DNA of 64,000 nt, from the NCBI RefSeq assembly GCF_001598915.1, contig NZ_BDAP01000002.1:372001-436000 (forward strand), written 5' to 3'. This document shows positions 26,329-34,625 of the stretch, piece after piece. The number at the start of each line of letters is the position of its first letter. Position 1 is the first letter of the stretch. Under the pieces are notes generated by a model. That model ran no database searches, was not told where the DNA came from, and saw nothing but the letters and a program-made list of their open reading frames with translations. The stretch is from Williamsia muralis NBRC 105860 (lineage in GTDB: Bacteria; Actinomycetota; Actinomycetes; Mycobacteriales; Mycobacteriaceae). The position numbers were made by a program, and so were the translations under genes.

Positions 26329-27456
26329 ATGTCGGTGATGGTCGCCCCGCCGGGGTTGAGCAACGTCGTGGTCGCGGATACCGCGATCGGTGATGTACGT
26401 GGTGACGAGGGCTTCTATCAGTATCGCCAGTACTCGGCCATCGACCTGGCCAGGACGAAGACGTTCGAAGAAGTGTGGTTCCTGTTCGTCTACGGTCGCC
26501 TTCCGGACCCCGACGAGCTGGACACGTTTGTCGTCACGACGCGGGCCCTTCGCGCGATTCCAGCGGAATTGTCGTCGCTGTTACGCACGATCGCCCTGGC
26601 CGGCAGTGAACGGCAGATGCTCGCGCGACTACGCACCGTGTTGTCGGCAGCCGCGGCAGCCACATCGGTTGTACCGCTGTGGGATGCCGGTCCAGATCAA
26701 AGGATTGCCGACTCGCTGGCCGCCACTGCGATGACGCCGACCATCCTTGCCGCCTTGCACAGGATTCGAGCGGGTGAGGATCCGCTACCACCGCGCGACG
26801 ACCTTTCGACCGCAGAGAACTGGCTGTACGGATTGACCGGCAAGGAACCCGAGCCGGAGCGTGCACGAGCGATCGAGCAGTACCTGATCGCCACCGTGGA
26901 CCACGGATTCAATGCATCGACGTTCACCGCCCGGGTGATCGCGTCGACCGGCGCCGATGTCTTCAGCGCGGTGTGTGGGGCGCTCGGCGCATTTTCCGGA
27001 CCTCTGCACGGCGGCGCGCCTGATCGGGCACTCGATGCGCTCGACGAGATCGCCGAGACCGGCGATGCGACCGCCTGGGCCGAAGCCCAGCTGGCGGGGC
27101 GTAGCCGCATCATGGGTTTCGGTCACGCGGTGTACCGCACCAACGACCCGAGGTCGGACCTGTTGCGCGACATCGCGTCCCGACTCGGTGGACCGCTGGC
27201 CGAGTTCGCCATCGATGTGGAGAAGGATGTGGTCGCGGTGTTGGCCGAGGCCTATCCGGATCGTCCTCTGTACGCGAACGTCGAGTTCTATGCCGGGGTC
27301 GTCATGGACAGTTGCGGAGTGCCCCGACAGATGTTCACACCCACCTTCGCGGTGAGCCGGATGGTGGGCTGGTGCGCCAATATTCTGGAGCAGGCCGAGG
27401 ACCGCAAGATCATTCGGCCGAGCGCCCGATACGTCGGCCCACCGGTTGTCCGGTGA
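26329..27456 (+). CDS. Citrate synthase (second, without HTH)
   Basis: A 375-residue citrate synthase that makes citrate (or 2-methylcitrate) from oxaloacetate and an acyl-CoA. Catalytic features are GPLHGGAPDRALDALD, MGFGHAVYRTNDPRSDLL and NVEFYAGVVMDSCGVP with the catalytic Asp. The N-terminal VVVADTAIGDVRGDEGFYQY is the usual short-type start. The ATG at 26329 follows GGAG. It pairs divergently with the HTH-containing citrate synthase. No prpB or prpD is adjacent, so the choice between citrate and methylcitrate is open. Confidence 0.92.
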   Translation: MSVMVAPPGLSNVVVADTAIGDVRGDEGFYQYRQYSAIDLARTKTFEEVWFLFVYGRLPDPDELDTFVVTTRALRAIPAELSSLLRTIALAGSERQMLARLRTVLSAAAAATSVVPLWDAGPDQRIADSLAATAMTPTILAALHRIRAGEDPLPPRDDLSTAENWLYGLTGKEPEPERARAIEQYLIATVDHGFNASTFTARVIASTGADVFSAVCGALGAFSGPLHGGAPDRALDALDEIAETGDATAWAEAQLAGRSRIMGFGHAVYRTNDPRSDLLRDIASRLGGPLAEFAIDVEKDVVAVLAEAYPDRPLYANVEFYAGVVMDSCGVPRQMFTPTFAVSRMVGWCANILEQAEDRKIIRPSARYVGPPVVR

Positions 27457-27463
27457 GCCCGGT

Positions 27464-27492
27464 GGACCCGGCGAGGTGATCTCGCCGGGTCC
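27464..27492. terminator. Terminator hairpin
   Basis: A perfect 12-base stem GGACCCGGCGAG / CTCGCCGGGTCC with a 5-base loop starts seven bases after the citrate synthase stop and lies 25 bases from the stop of the convergent DoxX-like gene. It should end both transcripts. Confidence 0.75.
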
Positions 27493-27517
27493 AGGTGTCG
27501 GGTGACATCGTGTGTGA

Positions 27518-27949
27518 TCAGCGCACCAGCGGCATGATCGAACGAACCGTTGCGCTGCGCAGCCACAGGCCGGACCACACTGCGATGCCGACGACGACTG
27601 GCAAGAAAATGCCTGCGCTGAGCGACTTTTCATCGATCATGTGGGATGTGGTCGCGCCGCCGAAGTATCCGGTCAGAAGTACCGCACCGAGAATCGCGGT
27701 CCGCGGGTACAGATACAACGCAAGGCACCCCAGCATCACCACGCCCATGGCAACGATGTCGCCGTCGGTGAAGCCGAGCTCGTACGACGCCTTCGTCACC
27801 TCTTCCGGCAATGCCAGGTGCGAGATAGCGTCGACGAGCAGCAAGATGCTGACGAGTCCGGTCACCACTCGTCCGGCAATCTGAGACCTCCGGCTGATGG
27901 TGGACGTGGTCTGGCTGGACGTGGCTGGGTTGTCGGCGATGGCGGTCAT
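27518..27949 (-). CDS. DoxX-like membrane protein
   Basis: A 143-residue protein with four hydrophobic helices. The first holds RVVTGLVSILLLVDAISHLA; the later ones hold MGVVMLGCLALYLYPRTAIL and GAVLLTGYFGGATTSHM, a pattern typical of the DoxX_2/DoxX-like group. AGGAGCG precedes the ATG at 27949. Such proteins occur near redox and stress functions, but their activity is not established. An upstream Met at 28000 in the same frame has no comparable ribosome site. Confidence 0.8.
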   Translation of the reverse strand: MTAIADNPATSSQTTSTISRRSQIAGRVVTGLVSILLLVDAISHLALPEEVTKASYELGFTDGDIVAMGVVMLGCLALYLYPRTAILGAVLLTGYFGGATTSHMIDEKSLSAGIFLPVVVGIAVWSGLWLRSATVRSIMPLVR

Positions 27950-28122
27950 GATGCGCTCCTGGGGTTGTGGCGGTTTGTCGGTCTTGTGAAGTGAGACCAT
28001 GCCGGAACGCAGAAGTAATCGCCGGGAGCAGCGCCGGTTGTTGTTGTACAGGCGGAGGCAAATGGTCTCGTCCCGCTGAAAAATGACTTAACTCTCAGCT
28101 CTTGGAGCAGCACAATGGCCGG

Positions 28123-28482
28123 ATGCAGTCAGAAGCATCAGAGCGCGAGTGCCCAACTCGGTTTCATGTCACGTCCGCAAAGAATCGTGCGTCCATCTCT
28201 CGGAGCGGGTTGGACTGGCGGCTCATGGGCGCCGCACGTGGAATTGCCGGTTCGGATCGACCGGAGCAAGAGGGGTGCTTCCTCGCTGCCAATGAGTACG
28301 AGTGTGACTGGTTCGTTCGAATGAACAACACCGGTGGGCCTGTTGACGTGTGGGAGGTGAGCGGCGTTGACGCCGATACCTTGGTCGAGTCACCTCAGGG
28401 GTACTACTTCTTCCCCGGTGTGGTCGGCCGCGATCGGGTTCGGCTGGTCCAACGCGACATCCCGCCCGTCAACCGCCGATGA
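28123..28482 (+). CDS. Small ADP-ribosyltransferase-fold-like protein
   Basis: A protein of about 119 residues. The N-terminal pattern FHVTSAKNRASISRSGLDWR, then GCFLAANEYECDWFVRM and DVWEV, and the end FFPGVVGRDRVRLVQRDIPP resemble the compact ART-like fold seen in KptA/DarT-related proteins (a Y/F-H-x-T start, a mid-domain residue that stacks on NAD, and a final strand). A third strand motif with a catalytic Glu cannot be placed with confidence. The start could also be the TTG at 28102. There is no partner antitoxin next to it. Confidence 0.5.
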   Translation: MQSEASERECPTRFHVTSAKNRASISRSGLDWRLMGAARGIAGSDRPEQEGCFLAANEYECDWFVRMNNTGGPVDVWEVSGVDADTLVESPQGYYFFPGVVGRDRVRLVQRDIPPVNRR

Positions 28483-28508
28483 ACTCCTACCCGACCGGGG
28501 TCGGAGAC

Positions 28509-29459
28509 TCAGCCGGTGAAGGGTGGGACGAACTCGCATCCCACTGCCTGCGGGTGTGCCGGGTCGAGCGCATTCAGGACGAACTGCGCCGCCCGGCGAG
28601 ATCCCGCGATGCCGGTGTGCTCGGAGTAGTCCAGTGAACAACCATCTTGCACAACGATGTTCGTGGCGTTCTCAGCTCGCAGCTCCCCGCTCGTATACGG
28701 AACGACGAGTTCGTCGAAGCGGGTCATGATGTTGGTGTATGTGATGTCGGGGTCATAGAGGCCATCGCGCTGCAACTTCTTGAGCATGTCCGAACCCTTG
28801 GTCATCTGCAGGCACGCCGCGCAGATGGCCCCGATGGTCTGCTGCTGAACCTGGTCTATCCCAAGCGCTTTGGCATAGGCAGCGATCTCACCGGCCGCGG
28901 CGACGTTGGTGCCGTTCCACAACGGCGCCAGAGAGATGTACTTGTCGACCTTGTCGGCTCCACCCAGGAACTTGATCCAGTAGGTGGGCATCAAGGTGCC
29001 CTGTGAATGCCCCACGATGTCGACCTTGGCAGCGCCGGTCGATGCGCGCACCCTGTCGACAAAGGCGGCCAATTCGGCGGCACTCTTGTCGATGGATGCG
29101 AAGCCGCCAAGTGCGCTGATCGGCCACGGTGCCCACGGGATGGCGCCATAGGTCAAGGCGAAGACGCAGTAGCCGTTGTTCGCAAGCAGCGGCGCGTAGG
29201 TACCCCAGTTGGTCTGGGCACCCCCGCCCGTACCGTGCACAAGAACGACAGGCCGCGGATGTTCGGGAGTCGGCTTGCAATTCCAGTCGTTGGACCCGGG
29301 CAGGGAGCCGCCGGGCCGAGTGAGTTCGCTGGGGATACCGGCGAAGAAGTTGTAGTCGACGGGCAATGGATCCTTCGCCGCCACCGGACCGGTCCCGAAC
29401 ACCGTCCCCAGGGTCAACACGAGAGCAGCGATCACCCCGGCGATCTTCGCTCGTTGCAT
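28509..29459 (-). CDS. Secreted lipase/esterase (alpha/beta hydrolase)
   Basis: An exported lipase of about 316 residues. After a Sec signal peptide (AALVLTLGTVFGTGPVAAKD) come VVLVHGTGGGAQTNWG (oxyanion loop), VDIVGHSQGT (Ser nucleophile), RFDELVVPYTSG (Asp) and DYSEHTGIAGS (His), a full triad. Paired cysteines in ICAACLQM and in NDWNC and VQDGC suggest disulfides outside the cell. The layout matches actinobacterial triacylglycerol lipases. The ATG at 29459 is chosen because GGGAG precedes it; one at 29477 has none. Confidence 0.88.
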   Translation of the reverse strand: MQRAKIAGVIAALVLTLGTVFGTGPVAAKDPLPVDYNFFAGIPSELTRPGGSLPGSNDWNCKPTPEHPRPVVLVHGTGGGAQTNWGTYAPLLANNGYCVFALTYGAIPWAPWPISALGGFASIDKSAAELAAFVDRVRASTGAAKVDIVGHSQGTLMPTYWIKFLGGADKVDKYISLAPLWNGTNVAAAGEIAAYAKALGIDQVQQQTIGAICAACLQMTKGSDMLKKLQRDGLYDPDITYTNIMTRFDELVVPYTSGELRAENATNIVVQDGCSLDYSEHTGIAGSRRAAQFVLNALDPAHPQAVGCEFVPPFTG

Positions 29460-29571
29460 TCTGCTCCCACTGCCCATCGCAACTGGTTAGCTACGATTCG
29501 AGGATAACCGGCAGCTCAGGCGGGGTGTCGGGATCGGTGAATCTGGCAGGAGTTCCCGACGGGTGGGACAG

Positions 29572-29949
29572 TCACTGGTTGTCGTAGGCGGCGCGGGCGG
29601 CATAGACCACGTCCATGTTCGACTGCACCAGTTCGATCAGACCGTGCAGCCGTTCGGCGATCTCCCGGCCCAGCGGCGTCAGCTCGTATTCGACCTTGGG
29701 TGGGATGGCCTCGAGCACCGTGCGAGTGAGCATGCCGTCGCGTTCGAGGTTTTGCAGTGTCCGCGAGAGCATCCGTTCGCTGACTCCGTCGACTCGTCGG
29801 CGGAGTGCGTTGAATCGATAACTGCCCTCGGCGAGTGCCGCGAGAACCAGCAACCCCCAGCGACCGGTGACGTCCTGGAGGGTCTCGCGGGATGAACAGT
29901 CGCGCGCGAAGACGTCTGCTTCGAGAGAGTTGTCCACCTGGTCGGCCAT
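29572..29949 (-). CDS. qorR: HxlR family redox-sensing regulator (QorR-like)
   Basis: A 125-residue winged-helix repressor. The N-terminal Cys in FARDCSSRETLQDVTGRW matches the position of the redox-active Cys known in QorR/YodB-type HxlR proteins. RFNALRRRVDGVSERMLSRT is the recognition region and VEYELTPLGREIAERLHG the wing. It is divergent from a qorB-like gene, the same pairing as ytfH/ytfG in Escherichia coli and qorR/qor2 in Corynebacterium. A quinone or disulfide stress signal probably lifts repression. The symbol is by analogy. Confidence 0.82.
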   Translation of the reverse strand: MADQVDNSLEADVFARDCSSRETLQDVTGRWGLLVLAALAEGSYRFNALRRRVDGVSERMLSRTLQNLERDGMLTRTVLEAIPPKVEYELTPLGREIAERLHGLIELVQSNMDVVYAARAAYDNQ

Positions 29950-29995
29950 TGCTCCACGATAACCCAGCTGTGACCAGGATGGTTACTCACCGGCT

Positions 29996-30018
29996 TGCGC
30001 TTACTAAAAGTAAGTGCA
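29996..30018. promoter_or_regulatory. QorR-type operator
   Basis: TGCGCTTAC-TAAAA-GTAAGTGCA is a 23-base inverted repeat with one mismatch in nine pairs; the core CTTAC-N5-GTAAG is perfect. It sits between the divergent HxlR and reductase genes, where an autoregulating HxlR dimer would bind. Confidence 0.65.
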
Positions 30019-30066
30019 TACTGAAACGGTAGCGCTGAGAACGGCGCTTGAGACGGAGGATTTGAA

Positions 30067-30924
30067 ATGCCAACAGCGGTCACCGGTGCCACCGGCCAAC
30101 TGGGAACACTTGTCATCGACAATCTTCTCGATCGAGGTGTGCCATCGACCGAGATCGTCGCAGTGGTCCGAGACGCCTCGAAGGCCACAGCCCTGCAGGA
30201 CAAAGGCGTCGACGTTCGATCTGCCGACTACGACGATCCGGCGGCACTACGTGCGGCGCTGACGGGAGTGGACAAACTGCTTCTCGTGTCGGGCTCGGAG
30301 GTCGGCCGACGGGTTGCTCAGCACATCAACGTCATCGACGCGGCCGAACAGTCAGGCGTCCAGCTGATCGCGTACACGAGTCTGCTGAACGCGGACCGGA
30401 GCAACATCTCCCTCGCCCCTGAGCACCAGGCCACCGAAGCCCGCCTTGCCGAGTCGTCGGTGCCCACCGTGCTGCTACGGAACGGTTGGTACTGGGAGAA
30501 CTATGTGGCAGCCATCCCTCAGGCGGTCGAGTCCGGGAAACTGTACGGCGCTGCGGGCGAAGGACGTCTCGCGGCTGCGACCCGGGGCGACTTCGCCGCC
30601 GCCGCAGCCGCAGTTCTGACGCTCGACGATCAGGGCGGCAAGATCTACGAACTCGGTGGTGGCGAACGCCTCACCTATGCCGAGTTCGCCAAGGCCATCA
30701 GTGAGATCTCCGGCGCAGAAGTGACGTACCAGGACCTCCCGCAGGCCGACTACGCCGCCGCACTGGAGCAGGCCGGCCTGCCGGGTCCGGTCGCCGCGAT
30801 GCTTGCCGATGCGGACGCCGGCATCTCGCGCGGCGAGCTGGACACGGCAAGTGGTGACCTGCAAGCACTCATCGGACGAGAGTCGACCCCGGTCTCCGAG
30901 GTCATCAGGTCGGTTCTCAACTGA
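30067..30924 (+). CDS. qorB: NmrA-like NAD(P)H:quinone oxidoreductase (QorB type)
   Basis: A 285-residue extended SDR of the NmrA-like branch. The dinucleotide loop AVTGATGQLGTLVIDNLL is at the very start. VSGSEVGRRVAQHINVIDAA and RNGWYWENYVAAIPQAVESG are conserved in YtfG/QorB enzymes, which reduce quinones with NAD(P)H. The start has a strong GGAGG site. The gene is divergent from a QorR-like repressor with a clear palindromic operator between them, so induction by electrophiles or quinones is likely. Confidence 0.88.
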   Translation: MPTAVTGATGQLGTLVIDNLLDRGVPSTEIVAVVRDASKATALQDKGVDVRSADYDDPAALRAALTGVDKLLLVSGSEVGRRVAQHINVIDAAEQSGVQLIAYTSLLNADRSNISLAPEHQATEARLAESSVPTVLLRNGWYWENYVAAIPQAVESGKLYGAAGEGRLAAATRGDFAAAAAAVLTLDDQGGKIYELGGGERLTYAEFAKAISEISGAEVTYQDLPQADYAAALEQAGLPGPVAAMLADADAGISRGELDTASGDLQALIGRESTPVSEVIRSVLN

Positions 30925-30942
30925 GCTCCGCCACAGAGTCGC

Positions 30943-31689
30943 TCAGCGGATAATCCGGGCGTAGAGGTCAGCCAGCTCGTCCACTGCCTGCGCCACATCC
31001 ATCGCCGCAGAACCCGATCGGCGTAGAGCCGCCGTGAGGGCAGTGGTGTCCAACTCGGACAACACGTCGATCGGCGGTGGATGTGGCAGTCCGGGCATCT
31101 GTCGCCCGTCGCCGTAGAAGTCGATATCGACCGGTGGTGCAGGGGCTTCGTCAGGCTCGGCCGAATCGGCTGATGGTGCGTCCCGCAGGTGGGCCAGCAA
31201 GACGCCGAGTTCAACTCCCATCACGGTGAGCAGGGTGCTGGGCTCCTTGTCGATCGCTGCCGCGATCTCGAAACACACCGACAACACGTGGATGCAGCGG
31301 TCACTGTCGTCGGGGCACGTGCAATCGACTCGCAGATCCGACGCCTCGGTCGGGATCACCAGCGAACCGAGCAACTGCGGTTGCTTGCCGCGGGTCAGGG
31401 CGACGAGATCGTCCGTCTTGCCTTCATGCCGCAGCATGGAGACGACAGTCGCCGGATCGGCTGCGAGCGTATTGATCTCCACCTCGAAGGGGTCGAGCTG
31501 GCTACCCTGCACCAGGGCGCTGACCCGGCCCGACCGCATCACCAGGTCTATGACGTTGCGGTCCCGAAAGTAGCTGCGCGCCTTGACGATCTTCCGCTGT
31601 TCGGCAGTCGGCTCGACGGCCAGCAGAAAAGCCTTGGACCACGGCGTGAGGCCGTAACCGCGTTCAGGCGCCTTCTTCTTGCGGCTCAT
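30943..31689 (-). CDS. SWIM zinc finger protein
   Basis: A 248-residue protein with a SWIM-type zinc site: VDCTCPDDSDRCIHVLSV supplies CxC followed by CxH at about residues 124-135. The N-terminus (SRKKKAPERGYGLTPWSKAF) is the usual start of the partner protein coded next to actinobacterial SNF2 helicases. Its ATG overlaps the stop of the helicase gene as ATGA, so the two are translationally coupled and probably form a complex acting on nucleoprotein. The exact task is not known. Confidence 0.9.
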   Translation of the reverse strand: MSRKKKAPERGYGLTPWSKAFLLAVEPTAEQRKIVKARSYFRDRNVIDLVMRSGRVSALVQGSQLDPFEVEINTLAADPATVVSMLRHEGKTDDLVALTRGKQPQLLGSLVIPTEASDLRVDCTCPDDSDRCIHVLSVCFEIAAAIDKEPSTLLTVMGVELGVLLAHLRDAPSADSAEPDEAPAPPVDIDFYGDGRQMPGLPHPPPIDVLSELDTTALTAALRRSGSAAMDVAQAVDELADLYARIIR

Positions 31690-34574
31690 TCGCTCACCGC
31701 CTCATCCTGCAGGCGCATCAGCTCATAGAGCTCATCGTCGCCGGTGTCGGCCAGCCAGTTCTCGCCGGTGGCGACGGTCAGCTCCGACAGCTCACGTTTG
31801 TCGGAGATGAGCTGGTCGATGCGCTCCTCCAAGGTTCCGACGCAGACGAACTTGCGTACCTCCACACGGCGCTCCTGGCCGATTCGGTACACGCGGTCGG
31901 TGGCCTGGTTCTCGACGGCGGGATTCCACCAGCGATCAAAGTGCACAACATGATTGGCGGCGGTGAGATTGAGACCGGTGCCGCCGGCCTTGAGCGACGC
32001 CATCATCACAGGCGGCCCGTCCGCCTCGCCGAACTCGGCGACCAGTTTGTCACGCGCCGGGCGGCTGAGGCCTCCGTGCAGGAACGACAGGGGATGGCCC
32101 AGTCGGTCGGACAACCATGGTTCGAGCATGGTGCCGAACGCGGTGAACTGGGTGAAGACCAGCGCCCGCTCGCCGTCGGCGACGATGTTCTCGAGCATGT
32201 CCGCCAGCAATTCGACCTTGCCCGAGCGGTGTTCGTTCCGGCGGAGGATGGGAGAGCCGTCGCCGAGATAGTGCGCGGGATGGTTGCAGATCTGTTTGAG
32301 TCGGGTCAGGGCGGCGAACACCGTTCGGCGTCGTTCACTACCGGGCTGACGGCTCTCGCCCTTTCCGAGGGCATCCATCAGGTCGTCGATGACGGCGCGG
32401 TAGAGCCCGGCCTGCTCGACGGTGAGGTTTGCCCGAACGGTCAGCTCGGTCTTCTCCGGTAGATCGGAGATCACGCTGGGATCGGTTTTGACCCGCCGCA
32501 GGATGAACGGCGAGGTGACCGCCGACAGCCTGCGTACCGCATCCCGATCACGTTCGCGCTCAATGGGTTCGGCGTAGCGGTTCTTGAACACCGAGGCGGT
32601 GCCCAGCAGTCCGGGATTGACCAGGTCGATGACCGAACGAAGATCTTCGAGCCGGTTCTCCACCGGGGTGCCCGTGAGAGCGACGCGGTGACGGGCCGAC
32701 ATCGCCCGCACCGCTTTGGACTGGGCGGTGTTCACGTTCTTGATGTGCTGGGCTTCGTCCACCACGAGGCGGTCCCACTTCACCGCGCTCAGCAGCGCCC
32801 GGTCGCGCGAAGCGATCGCAAACGTCGTGATGACAACATCCACCTTTGCCGCCGCCGGTTCGAGGTGCCCCTTGGTAAGGCGGCCTGGTCCGTGATGGAC
32901 CAGCACTGTGAGGTGGGGCGCGAACTTGGTGATCTCTCGTTCCCAGTTACCCACCACCGACATCGGGCACACCAAAAGCGTTGTGCGCGAACCGGCATCA
33001 TCTGGTGCTCTTTCGCCGCAGATCAGGGCGAGCACCTGGATGGTTTTACCCAGCCCCATGTCGTCGGCGAGCACCGCGCCGATGCCGAGCGAACTCAGAT
33101 GCCTCAGCCATTCCATCCCACGGTGTTGGTAGGGCCTGAGTTCGGCACGCAACGATGCGGGAGCCTCGAGCGGCGGTGGGGCCAGTTGCCCACCGCGCTT
33201 GATGTCGTCGAGCCATGCCAGACCTTCCACCCGCCCGACCGGTAGTGGCAGCCGGTCGTCTCCGTCGGTGACGAGGTTGAAGAGCTCACCCATGTCGGCC
33301 GGCTGTCCGGACTCGGCCAGTGCCCGCTGGGTCTGGATGAACGCAGCCGACCTCGACAAGGCCGCGTTGTCGGCGCGCACCCACTTGCCGCGGATCCTGA
33401 CCAGATCACCCTTCTGGCGCGCCAGTGCCTCGAGTTCGGACGCGTCGAGAATGTCGTCGCCCAAGGCCAATTGCCATTGGAAGTCCCGAATCTCGCCGAG
33501 CCCCACCATGACAGCGCGAGAACGCGGCCCACCCTCGGGCTTGCCCCGCAGCGTCAGGGTCGGCCTCACATGGGCGATGGACCGGGGGAGCAGTACCTCG
33601 AACCCGGCGTCCGCCAACGCGGCGACTCCGGTGTCGAGCAGAGCCAGCACCGTGTCGGTGGAGAGCAGGAAATCCAGGGAGTGGTGGTCGTGGTGGGCGG
33701 CCTTGAGGTCGGGAAAGGCGCGAACGGCTCCGGCGACCTCGGTGGTGATCTCATCGATCTGGTGGGGATCCAGCCGGCGCAGCTCCACGGGTTGATCCGG
33801 ACGGTCCATGGTTCGCCGGCACACCTGCAGGCGCCACCGGGTCACCAGGTCGGAGTCGTCGTTGTCGTCTTCTTCGGGCTCGCACAGCCGGAGCACCAGC
33901 GCGGACTCGCCCTGCCGGAGGCCATCGGCCCAGCTGGCCCACGCAGCCGCCGCGGACGCGGCCCGTTCCGCCGACATTTCCGGAGAATCGGTGTCCGGCA
34001 GCAGACCTCGGACCAGGCTCGACCGCACTGAATGGGGGGCGATGTCGGAGCAGCGGATGCGGCAGAGGTGGTCGGTCATCTCGCCGCAGAAGTCCATGAT
34101 GGCGGTGGAATCGCCGTTCTCCAGGATCACCGGTGGCGCCGACGCGATGGCCGTGGAGAGCCAGGCCCGCCAGCCCGCCGTGGTGAGCGGAGCCCAGCGT
34201 ACTGCCCACTCGCCGGCGACCCGATTCACCGCCGGAGCGACGGCCCCGGCGCTGACGAAACGCTCGGTGGATTCCAAAAGGAAACGGTAATAACGTAATT
34301 CGCCACCGACGGCAGGATCGTCATTCACTGACCGCAGGAGGTCGCAGGAGGCCGCCGGGCCCAGTGTCAGTGATGAGACGTCGCGACGGGTGGGCCCGGG
34401 GCCGGCAACGGTGATGGTGCGCCGCAGTGACCGTCCCGACACCGCTGTGGCGATCGGCTCCGGTAGGCCGTCGGGCACGTGGCCGGTGCACGGTTGGCCG
34501 TCTGCGTCGGTGAACCACAGCGACAACCCCACCCCTGAGCGCCACAAAGCGTGCGCCGCCGCTGTCGCAACCAC
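31686..34574 (-). CDS. SNF2-family DEAD/DEAH-box helicase/ATPase
   Basis: A 962-residue Swi2/Snf2 ATPase. An N-terminal bacterial SNF2-associated region of about 480 residues precedes the motor. Walker A is in LADDMGLGKTIQVLALICGE, Walker B in VVDEAQHIKN, motif III in LTGTPVENRLEDL, and motifs V and VI in KAGGTGLNL and QATDRVYRIGQ. It uses ATP to move on double-stranded DNA and displace proteins. It starts at GTG 34574 without a strong ribosome site and is overlapped by the downstream SWIM gene (ATGA). Confidence 0.93.
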   Translation of the reverse strand: MVATAAAHALWRSGVGLSLWFTDADGQPCTGHVPDGLPEPIATAVSGRSLRRTITVAGPGPTRRDVSSLTLGPAASCDLLRSVNDDPAVGGELRYYRFLLESTERFVSAGAVAPAVNRVAGEWAVRWAPLTTAGWRAWLSTAIASAPPVILENGDSTAIMDFCGEMTDHLCRIRCSDIAPHSVRSSLVRGLLPDTDSPEMSAERAASAAAAWASWADGLRQGESALVLRLCEPEEDDNDDSDLVTRWRLQVCRRTMDRPDQPVELRRLDPHQIDEITTEVAGAVRAFPDLKAAHHDHHSLDFLLSTDTVLALLDTGVAALADAGFEVLLPRSIAHVRPTLTLRGKPEGGPRSRAVMVGLGEIRDFQWQLALGDDILDASELEALARQKGDLVRIRGKWVRADNAALSRSAAFIQTQRALAESGQPADMGELFNLVTDGDDRLPLPVGRVEGLAWLDDIKRGGQLAPPPLEAPASLRAELRPYQHRGMEWLRHLSSLGIGAVLADDMGLGKTIQVLALICGERAPDDAGSRTTLLVCPMSVVGNWEREITKFAPHLTVLVHHGPGRLTKGHLEPAAAKVDVVITTFAIASRDRALLSAVKWDRLVVDEAQHIKNVNTAQSKAVRAMSARHRVALTGTPVENRLEDLRSVIDLVNPGLLGTASVFKNRYAEPIERERDRDAVRRLSAVTSPFILRRVKTDPSVISDLPEKTELTVRANLTVEQAGLYRAVIDDLMDALGKGESRQPGSERRRTVFAALTRLKQICNHPAHYLGDGSPILRRNEHRSGKVELLADMLENIVADGERALVFTQFTAFGTMLEPWLSDRLGHPLSFLHGGLSRPARDKLVAEFGEADGPPVMMASLKAGGTGLNLTAANHVVHFDRWWNPAVENQATDRVYRIGQERRVEVRKFVCVGTLEERIDQLISDKRELSELTVATGENWLADTGDDELYELMRLQDEAVSE

Positions 34575-34625
34575 GTCAACATGGTGGCACGCCGGTGCGA
34601 CAGCGGGCGCCGAGCGGGCCGCTGA

